A stretch of DNA of 64,000 bases from Pelagimonas varians (GCF_003208435.1 NZ_QKMF01000020.1:38612-102611), one strand, 5' to 3'. Numbered from the stretch's first letter, positions 43,160 to 52,159 are shown. Notes: generated from the letters alone by a model not told the origin. Translations and numbers: made by a program.

Positions 43160-44376
43160 ACACAACCATTGTCAGCTTTGCTCATCACTGTTGATCCACT
43201 GCCATGCGAAAAAGCATCGTCTCACATGTCACGGCGTGCCTCGGCAAACGGGATCTAGGCTGCGTCTCTTGGGCGAGAAACAGGGGAAGTTTTTGGCGAT
43301 GTAGTCAATGGTGGCAGCGCTGCTTTGGCAGGTCTGACTGGACTGGGGTTGACTGAAGTGGGCCAAATCGCCGTTTGGTGATATCTGCATCAAGACAGCC
43401 GACACTACCTGTTCAGAGCCGAAACGTTTCTCGGAAAGACAGTGAAGTGCCCTTGGGTACACGGTTGCACGGCCTGCATACAACAAGACGATGCCCGTCA
43501 TGACACAATGTACTTGGTACTTGCGCGGTCATGGGGCAATCTCCCACGTGAGCGCTTGCGTCAAACACGGCTTGCGGGTGGTCCAACTTTGGAGGGAGCC
43601 CGGTATCTACCCTCGTTATGATTGCGCCAAACACCTCGAAAGCATCAAAGATCGCGTATTGCGGGATGACTTGGAGTCTCACTCCAGAAAGACAACCGAT
43701 TTTGACAAGTGGGTGGACAACCACCTTGCTTACAGGAGCGGCGAAGTCTGGCTCGATCTGTTCCCATTGCATGCAGCAGCAACGTGCAGTCAATTGCTTG
43801 GTCATGCAGTGTTGCGCCGGCTCATGACAGAACCCTCTCGCGTGTGTCATGATGATCTCTGGCTTGTCTATGAGCTTGGATTCAAGGTTGCTTTGCAAGA
43901 TGGGGTGGCCATTCACCAAGCCCTGCGTGACCTACAAGAATTACCTGCGGTCCGAGTGACGGTCCAAAAAACTCTTTCCATTTCTCTAAGAACATTTTCT
44001 AGAAACATAGCCGCTTGGACCAAGAGATGAACTCCTTGGAGAGCCGATCACAAAACGACGCCTACACTCAGAAAAGACTGCGTGCAAACCAACAGGTATT
44101 GATGCGCGCCGACTTCGAAAGATGCTCCAAGCTGATGGCCTGTTCAGCGAAGCGATGCAAAAGTGTCCCCACGCTTGGGCCTTGTTTGATGCTGCAGAAG
44201 CACAGCATTTTCTTTCAGAAACCAAAACACTTCTTGATGCCAAAGCATATCAAGAAGCAGTGTGTATGACACAATCCCAGTTATATCTGTTTATCGCCGA
44301 CGAGATCATCGTGCCTGCAGTACTTGGTGCAAACGAAAGGAAATTTTGGATCCTATGGCAGGGCAAACTTGGGTGA
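43160..44376 (+). pseudogene. TniQ family transposition protein, decayed
   Basis: Joined across frames the plus strand reads a TniQ-domain protein. Frame A gives ITVDPLPCEKASSHMSRRAS and ANGI, a TAG at 43256, then GEVFGDVVNGGSAALAGL, a TGA at 43379, then HYLFRAETFLGKTVKCPW with GCTACIQQDDARHD. After a frameshift near 43495 it continues WYLRGHGAISHVSACVKHGL, VWLDLFPLHAAATCSQLLGH and ELGFKVALQDGVAIHQAL. A second shift near 44000 leads to RRLRKMLQADGLFSEAMQK and IADEIIVPAVLGANERKFW. The order of segments (LPxE..S..SR, C-x2-C, CxxH, LPLYAA, GF..A) is that of TniQ. Two nonsense codons and at least two frameshifts are present. TniQ proteins direct target choice in Tn7/Tn5053-like transposition; no TniA or TniB remains here. 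Confidence 0.72.
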
Positions 44377-44956
44377 TCAACTACTCAATCTCGCTCGACC
44401 GGTATGCAATATTTGTCGTCATCAACCAGCCAAGACGCCTCAAACGCCTGATAAAGAACAGGCATACAACGGCGACGAGAATGCAGAACCCAAAGACTCA
44501 ACAGGACTATATACCTACGATGATGCCGCGGACTTTCATGGAAGATATTTTACTCTGGGACGATGTCCCTTCATTTTGGGAAGAGCTGGCAAAAGATTTC
44601 ACCAGAGATGCGGCGTCGGTCAATCAGCCCATTTTGTCCCGATGAAGAAGACTACAGGGCATTTACTTGCGTTCCGACGTGCCGGTTGACTTGTGATTAA
44701 AAGCCACATTTGAAAAGGAACTACGAATTGGGACTAATTTTTCAGCTGTGAAGTCGTCCGTAACCCTTTGTCGAAATTGGTATTTCGGAGCGACAAATAA
44801 GTGATAACGTCCCGGCTCCGCAGGAAAGTTCGGGCCGCCAAATCACACCCGAAGGCCACTCACGCCGCTTACTAATTAACACGCGCGCGGCGTTCTGGGA
44901 CCTTGGGTTAATCTTCTTCCATCACAATTTGTTCTCATGCAAACCCCCACGCCTTC
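44377..44956. other. 0.58-kb spacer with possible TniQ tail
   Basis: Two overlapping frames continue downstream of the TniQ remnant, ending in ADFHGRYFTLGRCPF in one and TFMEDILLWDDVPSFWEELA in the other. They may be the decayed C-terminus of TniQ or a lost neighbour. The second half (44700-44956) shows nothing recognisable. Confidence 0.4.
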
Positions 44957-45408
44957 TTAACCGGTGGTGTAAATGATGAGCACCTCCAGTTCATCCTCAG
45001 CACCAAGATTGCGTTTCAAAAAGGCTTCGATCACCGCACCGGCCCGATGCACGCCTTCCGCCTCTTTACCCGCTTGCAACTCATCCAGATGGGCCAGTTA
45101 GATGACACGGTTGGCCTGACAGGTGAAATCATCCAGCACGCGGTCAAGACCGGCATGGTTCTTCTCTAGTACCTCCTGCCCCGCATCAAAACGCGGGCCA
45201 GCACTCGAAAGTTCGGGGAAGTAACTGGAAGCTTCCCAGGCATGATGGCCATGCAGGTTCCCGACCAGATTTCCGCCGCAGTAGGACAAGCGCCCGGCAT
45301 AATCGTCGAGTGCCATGTCCCTGTTCAAGAGCGCATCTGCGTCCCGCCTCACCCGCTTATAAACCCGCGGAAACTCTGATGGACGCCAAGCCAGTGTCGG
45401 GTCTGCAC
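44957..45408 (-). pseudogene. Hemerythrin-domain protein with nonsense codon
   Basis: The minus strand reads VRRDADALLNRDMALDDYAG, NLHGHHAWEASSYFPELS, EVLEKNHAGLDRVLDDFT and QANRVI, then TAA at 45098, then in the same frame LAHLDELQAGKEAEGVHRAG and IEAFLKRNLGAEDELEVLI before a final TAA at 44957. HxxxE (HHAWE), the later HxxxD (HAGLD) and the final helix with D/E-rich end are hemerythrin-like di-iron features. The usual HLxxEE before the end is RNLGAED, so a His is lost as well. No intact start is found; the frame runs back toward the stop of the glutamate synthase-like gene. Nonsense codon, lost ligand and lost start mark a pseudogene. Confidence 0.75.
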
Positions 45409-46938
45409 CTACGTCACGCCTGCGAAACGAATTCCGCTAAGCCCTGCGACTTCCCGCTTCCACGAAGTGATGTCGCGTTGGGTGAAGCCCGACAAGCTGT
45501 CGTGGCCGCAGGCCCGAGCCAGAACCTGCATTAGTTCCACACTTGCACCAAAATAACGCGACAGCCGTTCAGCGCCGACCTGCACATCCAGCCGTTTGCG
45601 CAGTTCCGGCTTTTGTGTGGCCACACCGACAGGGCAGTTGTTGGAGTTGCACATCCGCGCGGCGATACAGCCGACGGCCTGCATGGCAGAGTTGCTGACT
45701 GCGACGGCATCCGCACCCAAGGCCATCGCCTTGGCGAAATCTTCCGCAACACGCAGCCCACCAGTGATCACCAACGTCACCTCGCGTCCCGCCCGCGCAT
45801 CCAGATGCTTGCGCGCCCGTGCCAATGCCGGGATCGTCGGCACCGAGATATGGTCGCGGAAAATGAGCGGGGCCGCCCCTGTGCCGCCGCCGCGTCCATC
45901 CAGGATGATGTAGTCTGCGCTGGCCTCGAGCGCGAAGTCGATGTCATCCTCGATATGGTTCGCGGACAGTTTGAACCCGATCGGAATACCGCCCGAGCGT
46001 TCACGCACCTGATCCGCGATGCGTTTGAAGTCAGCCGGAGTGTGCAGTTCAGGAAAGGTCGAAGGCGAGATCGCAGACTGCCCCGGCTCCAGCCCGCGTA
46101 CCTTGGCGATTTTCCCTTGCACCTTATCCCCGGGCAGGTGCCCACCGGTGCCAGTTTTTGCTCCTTGGCCGCCCTTGAAGTGGAAAGCCTGAACCTTTTC
46201 GACATGATCCAACGACCAGCCGAAGCCAGCGGAGGCGAGTTCATAGAAGTATCGGCTGTTCTCGGCCTGCTCCTCAGGCAGCATCCCGCCCTCGCCTGAA
46301 CAAATGCCGGTTCCGGCCATCTGCGCCCCGCGGGACAGTGCAGTTTTGGCCTCTTCGGACAGTGCGCCATAGCTCATGTCCGAGACAAAGAGCGGGATAT
46401 CCAGCTGCAAGGGTTTGGTTGCACGCGGCCCAATGATGACCGAGGTCGCCACACTAGCTTCATCAAGCAGCGGTTTGCGGGCCATTTGCGCAGGCAAAAC
46501 CTGAATATCGTCCCAATGGGGCAGGTCCTTGCGCGGCACGCCCATTGCGCCCATTTCGCCATGGTGGCCGAGCTTGGACAGCCCATCTTTGGCCAACGCA
46601 TGGATACGCGCAACAGTGGGTTCTTCGGGAGTCGGTGTGGCCTGCGGGATGTCTGTCTTGGGCGCAGGGGCCGCACCGCCCACCGCGGCCTCGCCAAGCC
46701 GCGTATGCGATCCATCGCAAAACGGCGCATTGGCGCTGGATTTACATAGGCACAAGGCCGCCGCGCCATCCTTGTCGGCCGTGAATTTCAGCGGCTCAAT
46801 CCCGGTGCCGGCGTGGGATCCGTCACAAAACGGCTGGCTTTTGGAGCGGCCACAGCGGCACCAGAAATATTCTTTGCCTGCCTCCAAATCGGCTTTCGCG
46901 GGGGCCTTGGCGGCAATGATGGGAACAGATTGGGTCAT
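45409..46938 (-). CDS. FMN-binding glutamate synthase-like protein with two N-terminal CDGSH domains
   Basis: A 509-residue fusion. The N-terminus has two CDGSH iron-sulfur motifs: WCRCGRSKSQPFCDGSH (Cys27, Cys29, Cys38, His42) and LCLCKSSANAPFCDGSH (Cys63, Cys65, Cys74, His78), each a [2Fe-2S] site. After a Pro-rich linker (about 90-110) comes a GltB/FMN domain: PLFVSDMSYGALSEEAKTAL, GQGAKTGTGGHLPGDKV, DYIILDGRGGGTGAAP and VGCIAARMCNSNNCPVGVATQ. The last has the Cx5Cx4C pattern of the [3Fe-4S] cluster of glutamate synthases. It lacks the amidotransferase domain, so it is not a true glutamate synthase; archaeal-type GltB-like redox activity is possible. The ATG overlaps the stop of a broken glutathionyl-hydroquinone reductase gene (ATGA). 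Confidence 0.9.
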   Translation of the reverse strand: MTQSVPIIAAKAPAKADLEAGKEYFWCRCGRSKSQPFCDGSHAGTGIEPLKFTADKDGAAALCLCKSSANAPFCDGSHTRLGEAAVGGAAPAPKTDIPQATPTPEEPTVARIHALAKDGLSKLGHHGEMGAMGVPRKDLPHWDDIQVLPAQMARKPLLDEASVATSVIIGPRATKPLQLDIPLFVSDMSYGALSEEAKTALSRGAQMAGTGICSGEGGMLPEEQAENSRYFYELASAGFGWSLDHVEKVQAFHFKGGQGAKTGTGGHLPGDKVQGKIAKVRGLEPGQSAISPSTFPELHTPADFKRIADQVRERSGGIPIGFKLSANHIEDDIDFALEASADYIILDGRGGGTGAAPLIFRDHISVPTIPALARARKHLDARAGREVTLVITGGLRVAEDFAKAMALGADAVAVSNSAMQAVGCIAARMCNSNNCPVGVATQKPELRKRLDVQVGAERLSRYFGASVELMQVLARACGHDSLSGFTQRDITSWKREVAGLSGIRFAGVT

Positions 46939-47812
46939 ACTGAAGCTTCCTTGATCAATGAGGCACGGTCATGAGGGGCAGCATAGGCAACAGTCGACCA
47001 TTTAGGAACGACGCGGATCGGGTTCACCGTGTTATGGCTGCCGTTGTAGTGGTTTTTGATGTAGGCGATGTCGACAGTCGCCGCGACGCATGGATGCTGA
47101 TGCAGATCGCGGAGATATCCCGAGAGGTTAGGATAGTCGGCGATGCGACGGAGATTGCATTTGAAGTGTCCGACATAAACCGGATCAAATGCGTCTTCAT
47201 AGACAGCTTGCGTCGTCGCAAACCCGCCTTGTAGACCCCGTTATTGACCGTGTCGAAAATGCGAGCGTTGAGGGCGTCGATCTCCTCGCGCTCGCCCTCA
47301 GGGCAATAGCCCTCGGGGGCCGCGCCGATGTCGTCGAAGGCCGCATTGAACATACCGATAACATCTGCGGACTCGTTTGAGACGATCGCTCCTTGTTGTT
47401 TGTCCCACAGGACCGGCACGGTTACCTGCCCCGTGAAATCCGGTTTGGCAGCGGTATTGACCTGATGCAGAAACGTAGCATTGTTGATCGGGCCCGGCGT
47501 TGATCCATCGCCGGGTGTAAAAGTCCAGCCATCCGGTCCGATGAACCAATGCGCAAATGATATATCGATCATATCCTCAACGCCCTTCAGCGCACGGAAG
47601 ACCAAGGTGCGATGCGCCCAAGGACAGGCAAGCGACACGTAAAGATGGAAACGCCTGGCCTCTGCCTTCAACCCGCTCACTCCGGACGGTCCGGCGCTGC
47701 CATCTGCTGTGACCCAATTGCGAAAGGCGGACGGATTGCGCACATAGTGCCCATCCGTTGATTTCGTGTCGTACCAATTGTCGACGCATTCGCCGTTCTA
47801 CAGCAATCCCAT
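46935..47812 (-). pseudogene. Glutathionyl-hydroquinone reductase with several lesions
   Basis: A GST-fold reductase of the YqjG/PcpF (omega-like) group, recognisable from HYVRNPSAFRNWVTADG, the catalytic Cys in LYVSLACPWAHRTLVFRALK, and NAAFDDIGAAPEGYCPEGER. Lesions: codon 5 is TAG (MGLL, stop, NGEC), probably CAG to TAG; a one-base loss after NGVYKAG shifts the frame; the frame then reads TTQAVYEDAFDPV and jumps directly to YVGHFKCNLRRIADYPNLSG, missing about 30-40 residues by deletion between two copies of a short repeat (TTTGATCCGGT-like). The restored frame ends at 46935, overlapping the next ATG as ATGA. The residual coupling shows the two genes formed an operon. Function is lost. Confidence 0.85.
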
Positions 47813-47952
47813 GATGTGCCTCCTACTTATCCAATTCGTAGTGTTGAAAATGAGCATGATCGGGCCTTGTTTGGACCCGATGGTGCCCGCAGTCGCATCA
47901 AGAGCTGCGCCGATTGTGGAGCCAGAAACTTACTCGAGTTCTGAAATGATGA

Positions 47953-48692
47953 TCAGCTTGTAGCTTCTGGCCTGAGGGGCAAGGTGTCCAGTAGCATGTT
48001 GCCAAAACCCATCTCAGCAATCATTACCCCTTTCACTCCTGCACCGTCAGTCAATTCAGACAACGGGATCTTCACGATGGGCGTTCAGGCGTAGATCGCG
48101 ATCAAGGTCGCAACGCCGTCCAGTTCAACCACCGTCTGGGTGATGATTGGGGCACGGGTCCCGAATTGCGCATGAACAGCATGCCAAATCTCGATGCATG
48201 ATGTGCTGATCTTTTCATTAAAGGGGAATGGCATGCGCCGCAGCTCGGAACCAAACTCCTCGTTCGACACACCGGCGATCAGCAATTCGCCTTTGTAGTA
48301 ATCGATTTCCATGATCGAAAGCGTGTTGAGCGGTTACCCGAATTCCAGCGTAGCAGAGGTGGGAACAGGCCCAACCGACATAGAGGAATGATCGTCACTG
48401 GCCAGATCAACCAACTCAAGCGCGCCGTTGTTGATCGACACGATCACCGCCTCTGCATCCGGCCCGTGCCCACGATGCACCGACGGGAATATTTGCTTGC
48501 TGGGCTTATGGGCCACCATGCCGTTGATCACGATCTGCTCTGGCTCAATGCCTTGCATGGCAGCGAATTCAACATCAAGGTTGGTTAAGATTGTGCGCCC
48601 TTCAAAGGCCTGTGCGCGGCCAAGCTGATAGCCGGATTGGCCGCAACCAGCGCCAAGGCGCTCGCGGTCAAAATGGATTTTGTCAGTCTCAT
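47953..48692 (-). pseudogene. Secreted beta-propeller-like protein, broken
   Basis: The ATG at 48692 has GGAG seven bases upstream and begins a signal peptide MRLTKSILTASALALVAANP. A frameshift near 48620 leads to QAFEGRTILTNLDVEFAAMQ and IFPSVHRGHGPDAEAVIVSI, an in-frame TAA at 48334, then MEIDYYKGELLIAGVSNEEF with CIEIWHAVHAQFGTRAPIIT, an in-frame TGA at 48085, then TPIVKIPLSELTDGAGVKGV to a final TGA at 47953. The strand pattern and the TPIVKxPxxxLxxGAxVKGxxIAE block match, from memory, a family of secreted proteins of about 400 residues, so the C-terminal third is also missing. One frameshift and two nonsense codons make it non-functional. Confidence 0.65.
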
Positions 48693-48885
48693 GAGTATCT
48701 CCGGGTTTGTGACTGGACTGGTCGCAAACAAACAGATGCCGAAAATCTCTCTAGCCAGAAAAAGGTGACCCCAAGGATCGCAAAATGGGAACACTGATAT
48801 GCTTTCCGTTTAGGCTCGGCCATCGTATCAGAACGGACCTTCAAGCCGAAGCCATACACGCGTTAATCAACGGAGCATTCTAACC

Positions 48886-49782
48886 ATGGGCCAGATCGAA
48901 GACCCTGCCCTTTCGTGAAAGTCGTAGACAGCGGCGGGATCGCCTGGGCTGCGGAAGAGATGAGCATCGCCAAATCAGCCGTCAGCCGTCAGGCGCAGGT
49001 TGGCCCAAATGGAAGACCGCTACTCTGTCCGCTTGATCGACCGCCAACCCCGCTTGCGAGAGATAACGCGCGCCGGACAAAAGCTTTTTCAACGTGTCAG
49101 CCAAATGGTGGCAGAAGTCGATGAACTAGGTTCCGACTTCTTACAAGTTGGTCATACGTTGAAGGGGCCGCGGTCCATCAGCATCGCCCGTGAGTTCGGA
49201 CTGGCGTAGCTCAAGCCGACGTTGTTCAAGTTCGCCCGAGGTCATCCCAAAATCGACCTGACCATAGACTTCGATGACCGGACTGTTGATCTGGATAGTG
49301 AAAACTGCGACCTCGCGTTGCGCGTGACAGTCACCGAATTGCACGGTCTGCATTGCCATCGGCTCGGCACCATGCAGCACGGGCTATCCGCGAGCAAAGG
49401 ATATGCCGCCACCCATCGGCTGCCGGAAAGCATCGAGGAATTGTCAGACCACCCGCTCTTGCACCACGGATCAGAACGCCGTGCGACTTGGGCTTTTGAA
49501 CACGATGGGAAACGCCGGACGTTAAAGTTTCGCCCCGCCTTATGGTCCAACTGCGGGACGTTTCTGCTGGATGCAGTTGTAAATGATGACGGGATCATTC
49601 GGTTGTCACTTTTCGTCGTCGATAGCGAGGTCCAAAAGGGCAACCTAATCCCAGTGTTCACCCATCTCAAGCACGCGGACTACGGCATTTACGTTGTTCA
49701 CAGCAGCAAGCGCCGCGTCAACAAGCGCATGAGGACAATGATTGATGCACTCAGCGAAAGCTGCGTGCCGTTGAACAACTGA
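48886..49782 (+). pseudogene. LysR family regulator, broken
   Basis: Across frames this reads a LysR regulator: ATG at 48886 (MGQIEDPALS), a one-base loss in the CCCTTT run, then VKVVDSGGIAWAAEEMSIAKSAVSRQ (HTH), a second shift, then AQMEDRYSVRLIDRQPRLRE and VAEVDELGSDFLQ, a TAG at 49207, then LFKFARGHPKIDLTIDFDDR and DLDSENCDLALRVTVTELHG with LLDAVVNDDGIIRLSLFVVD up to 49782. DDRTVDLDSENCDLALRV is the effector-domain entry typical of the CrgA/DsdC-like group. Two frameshifts and one nonsense codon. It is divergent from the broken secreted-protein gene, so regulator and target may have decayed together. Confidence 0.8.
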
Positions 49783-50049
49783 AAATGACTGGTTCCAAAA
49801 GTAAACGAGATATCGGATCGCAGTCGTTCTGATAGCAATGCAGAGATTTATCCATCTCGTAGCATAGATGAGGTTGGGCTCTGAACCACCATCAGATGTA
49901 GTGCAACCTCTCCTCGGATACAGGCTTGGCCGTTCGCTACCTTAGACACTTTGGGTGGAAACCTGATGGGGTGGATGGCTCCTGCTCCAACCGGCATCGC
50001 AATGCGCCATACTGCAGATGTTTATATCTGCTTATAGGGGAGCCACCCA

Positions 50050-51069
50050 ATGCAAGTTACCACAATCGGCCTTGATCTGGCCAAGAACGGTTTTCAGGTT
50101 CACGGGATTACGAAAGATGAAGAGGTTGTCTTCAACAGGCCTTTGAGACGGGTACAATTGTTGCCATTTTTCTCAAAAATTGAACCTTGCCTGATTGGCA
50201 AGGAAGCTTGCCGCAGCGCGCATCATTGGGCACGTGAGTTGACGAAGTTTGGTCATGAGGTTCGGTTGATCCCACCGATTTGTGTGAAGCCATACGTGAA
50301 GCGCGGCAAGTCTGATGCCATTGATGCAGAAGCCATTTGTGAGGCAGTTACTCGTCCTACAATGCGATTTGTCGCCATTAAAACCGTTGAACCACAAGCC
50401 TTGTTGTCGCTCCATCGCGCCCGAAGTTTGCTTGTCAGCCAACGCACACAACTGATCAATGGTTTGCGCGGTATGGTCTCTGAGTTCGGCGTTTATATCG
50501 CGAAAGGCCTCGCGCGGGTGGTCGGCTTTGCGGAGGATATTTTGAGCGGCGAAACGCTGGACCTGCCCGATATTGCCAATGAGGTGATCCATAATCTGTG
50601 TGAGCATCTCATGGTGCTTCACACTCGAATCCGATGGTATGAAGATCGGCTCAAGTTGGTCGCCAAGGAAGACGCGCGGGTGCGGTTATTGCGGACCATT
50701 CCGGGCGTTGGTGCTGTAACAGCGTCCGCGATAATCGCTAGTATTGGTGACGGACATCAGTTCAGTAATGGGCGGGAATTTGCAGCATGGCTGGGTCTAA
50801 CGCCTGCGAACAAGTCCAGCGGCGGCAAAGAGAAGCTCGGGCGCATCACTAAAATGAGCGACCAATACTTAAGATCATTGTTGGTCGTTGGCATGACATC
50901 GCTTGTTCGACAGACCAAGTCGCACCCGGAACGTGCAAGCAAATGGCTGATATCGCTCCTGGAACGAAAACCAGCGCGCTTGGCGACTGTCGCTATGGCC
51001 AACAAGACCGCTCGGATCGTCTGGGCAGTACTAACCCGCAACAAACCATACCCCCCCCACACGGCCTAA
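50050..51069 (+). CDS. IS110 family transposase (IS1111 group)
   Basis: A 339-residue DEDD/RuvC-like recombinase with a C-terminal transposase_20 domain. Acidic residues are in TTIGLDLAKNGFQVHG (Asp8), IGKEACRSAHHWARE (Glu near 52) and KSDAIDAEAICEA (Asp near 97). The C-terminal part shows RTIPGVGAVTASAIIASIGD and FAAWLGLTPANKSSGGKEKLG with the catalytic-Ser region GRITKMSDQYLRSLLVVGM. GGGGAG precedes the ATG by about eight bases. In the usual motif EACGSAHHWA the Gly is Arg here. It appears intact. IS110 recombinases are guided by a structured bridge RNA encoded by the element; in IS1111 types it lies downstream of the gene. Confidence 0.93.
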   Translation: MQVTTIGLDLAKNGFQVHGITKDEEVVFNRPLRRVQLLPFFSKIEPCLIGKEACRSAHHWARELTKFGHEVRLIPPICVKPYVKRGKSDAIDAEAICEAVTRPTMRFVAIKTVEPQALLSLHRARSLLVSQRTQLINGLRGMVSEFGVYIAKGLARVVGFAEDILSGETLDLPDIANEVIHNLCEHLMVLHTRIRWYEDRLKLVAKEDARVRLLRTIPGVGAVTASAIIASIGDGHQFSNGREFAAWLGLTPANKSSGGKEKLGRITKMSDQYLRSLLVVGMTSLVRQTKSHPERASKWLISLLERKPARLATVAMANKTARIVWAVLTRNKPYPPHTA

Positions 51070-51293
51070 AGGAGAAAGAACAACGAGTTAGCAAGACCCG
51101 CGAGATGATAGTGCATAAGTCTGCCGCCAAAACCAAGACACCCCGTCTAAGGTCCCGGGCGCAATTGCCCGCTAAGCTGTAAGGGACTTGGTTTGCGGAA
51201 CCCATCAGAGCCAGCGGTCAAAACCCCGCAAACAGGCCGGACACATGACTGCTTCTGACTAATGCACAAATCGGATCAAATATGTCTTGCTAT
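51070..51293 (+). ncRNA. Candidate bridge-RNA region of the IS1111-type element
   Basis: The 224-base right non-coding end between the transposase stop and the right inverted repeat has no gene. In the IS1111 group the guide (bridge) RNA is encoded in this end. Short complementary segments are seen, for example GGGCGCAATTGCCC (51157-51170), a 6-bp stem with a tiny loop. I could not fold it, so boundaries and loops are not assigned. Confidence 0.35.
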
Positions 51294-51308
51294 GCAGGAG
51301 CCATCCAC

Positions 51309-51614
51309 ACAAGACCTTAGCTGCTTCTGCGAAGGCTCCGTGCCGGACGGGCAGAAGCGGCCATTCAACCGCAAATGGTCAGGCCAACTATGCAGTATAG
51401 GCCACCAAGGGCAGCTGTGCGCAGAAAGTGAGCTTTGCAAAGTCGGGGCCTCACCCAGCCACTTCAGCATAAACACGCTGCAACGCTGCAAGAAGACCGG
51501 TCATTGGCGTCTCTTGCAGCAAAGATCTGGGCTAGATGACGGACATGCGGACAAACCAGCTTTCCAAGTCAATCGAGTAACTGTCCGCTATCAGGGTTTC
51601 TCGCCCTTCATAAC
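51309..51614. other. 0.3-kb spacer
   Basis: No gene. It contains the type of extragenic sequence (AGAAGCGGCCATTCA) that I have seen in Roseobacter intergenic regions, with a relative at about 52778-52840 (AAAGCAGACATTCA). Confidence 0.35.
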
Positions 51615-52034
51615 TTAAACGTCTCGTTTGCCAGATACCATCAGCCACCAAGCAAGCAGTGGAAAACCCACCAACTCAAAAGTCAGTGACGGGGCAATGG
51701 CAGAGCTGAATACTACCTCAGTGTCCATGCCGCTCAGTCGAAACAGACCCGCGATTGCGATCATAGCCGATAGAATAATCAAGGTTGAGCGAAACCTGCG
51801 CATTGCAAAGCCGCCAATCATGAACACAGCACCGACGCCAAACCAGACGCCACCAATGAACCGTATGTGGCTGTCTTGGGCATGAAAAGTTGCCGCATCC
51901 GTGATCGCAACAAAATCGCGCGTCGATTGCCACCCCAGTGTCCTAATCCCACCCAGGCCGATATTTAGGCCTAGAAAGATAATGGCAGCGCCAATGATCA
52001 CAACAACCGCGTTCAGTAAGTTTGTCTTGTTCAT
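51615..52034 (-). CDS. DUF4345 domain membrane protein
   Basis: A 139-residue integral membrane protein of the DUF4345 family with four hydrophobic segments (about 7-28, 57-77, 81-100 and 110-130). Family-typical sequence includes IGLGGIRTLGW, then DSHIRFIGGVWFGVGAVFM and the central HxxRFxGG motif. The start at 52034 has GAGG nine bases upstream; an ATG five codons earlier is less likely. It is divergent from a TetR gene across two near-palindromic operators, so it is the probable regulatory target. The function of DUF4345 is unknown. Confidence 0.88.
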   Translation of the reverse strand: MNKTNLLNAVVVIIGAAIIFLGLNIGLGGIRTLGWQSTRDFVAITDAATFHAQDSHIRFIGGVWFGVGAVFMIGGFAMRRFRSTLIILSAMIAIAGLFRLSGMDTEVVFSSAIAPSLTFELVGFPLLAWWLMVSGKRDV

Positions 52035-52076
52035 GTCGCTTTTCCTCAATCATGCCCGATGGGCGATTAATATTTG

Positions 52077-52133
52077 GTACGCGTTCTATATTATTACAAT
52101 CTTGACAAGGCAAGTATTATTTGGGACGCGTAC
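52077..52133. promoter_or_regulatory. Two TetR-type operators around ACGCGT
   Basis: GTACGCGTTC (52077-52086) and GGACGCGTAC (52124-52133) are near-palindromic 10-mers with the same core ACGCGT and centres 47 bp apart. Flanks are similar when one is inverted (TATTTGG and TATTTTAG). A TTGACA is present between them at 52102. The pair lies between the divergent DUF4345 and TetR genes. Confidence 0.6.
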
Positions 52134-52159
52134 TAAAATAAATCTGAAAGGGCCCAATC

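Larger units (their letters stand above)
49964..51312 (+). mobile_element. IS110-family insertion sequence, IS1111 type
   Basis: An about 1.35-kb element around one intact transposase gene. GTGGATGGCTCCTGC at 49971-49985 and its exact reverse complement at 51294-51308 form a 15-bp subterminal inverted repeat, which IS110 elements proper lack and the IS1111 group has. The left non-coding part is about 80 bp and the right about 240 bp, again the IS1111 arrangement. The exact termini lie a few bases outside the repeats and cannot be fixed without an empty target site. It inserted just downstream of the broken LysR gene. Confidence 0.8.

Noticed and set aside
43413..43919. 168-codon minus-strand frame
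   Set aside because: It is antisense to the TniQ remnant, whose family features are clear on the plus strand.
45409..46938. Glutamate synthase large subunit
   Set aside because: The amidotransferase and C-terminal GXGXG domains are absent and two CDGSH domains are added.
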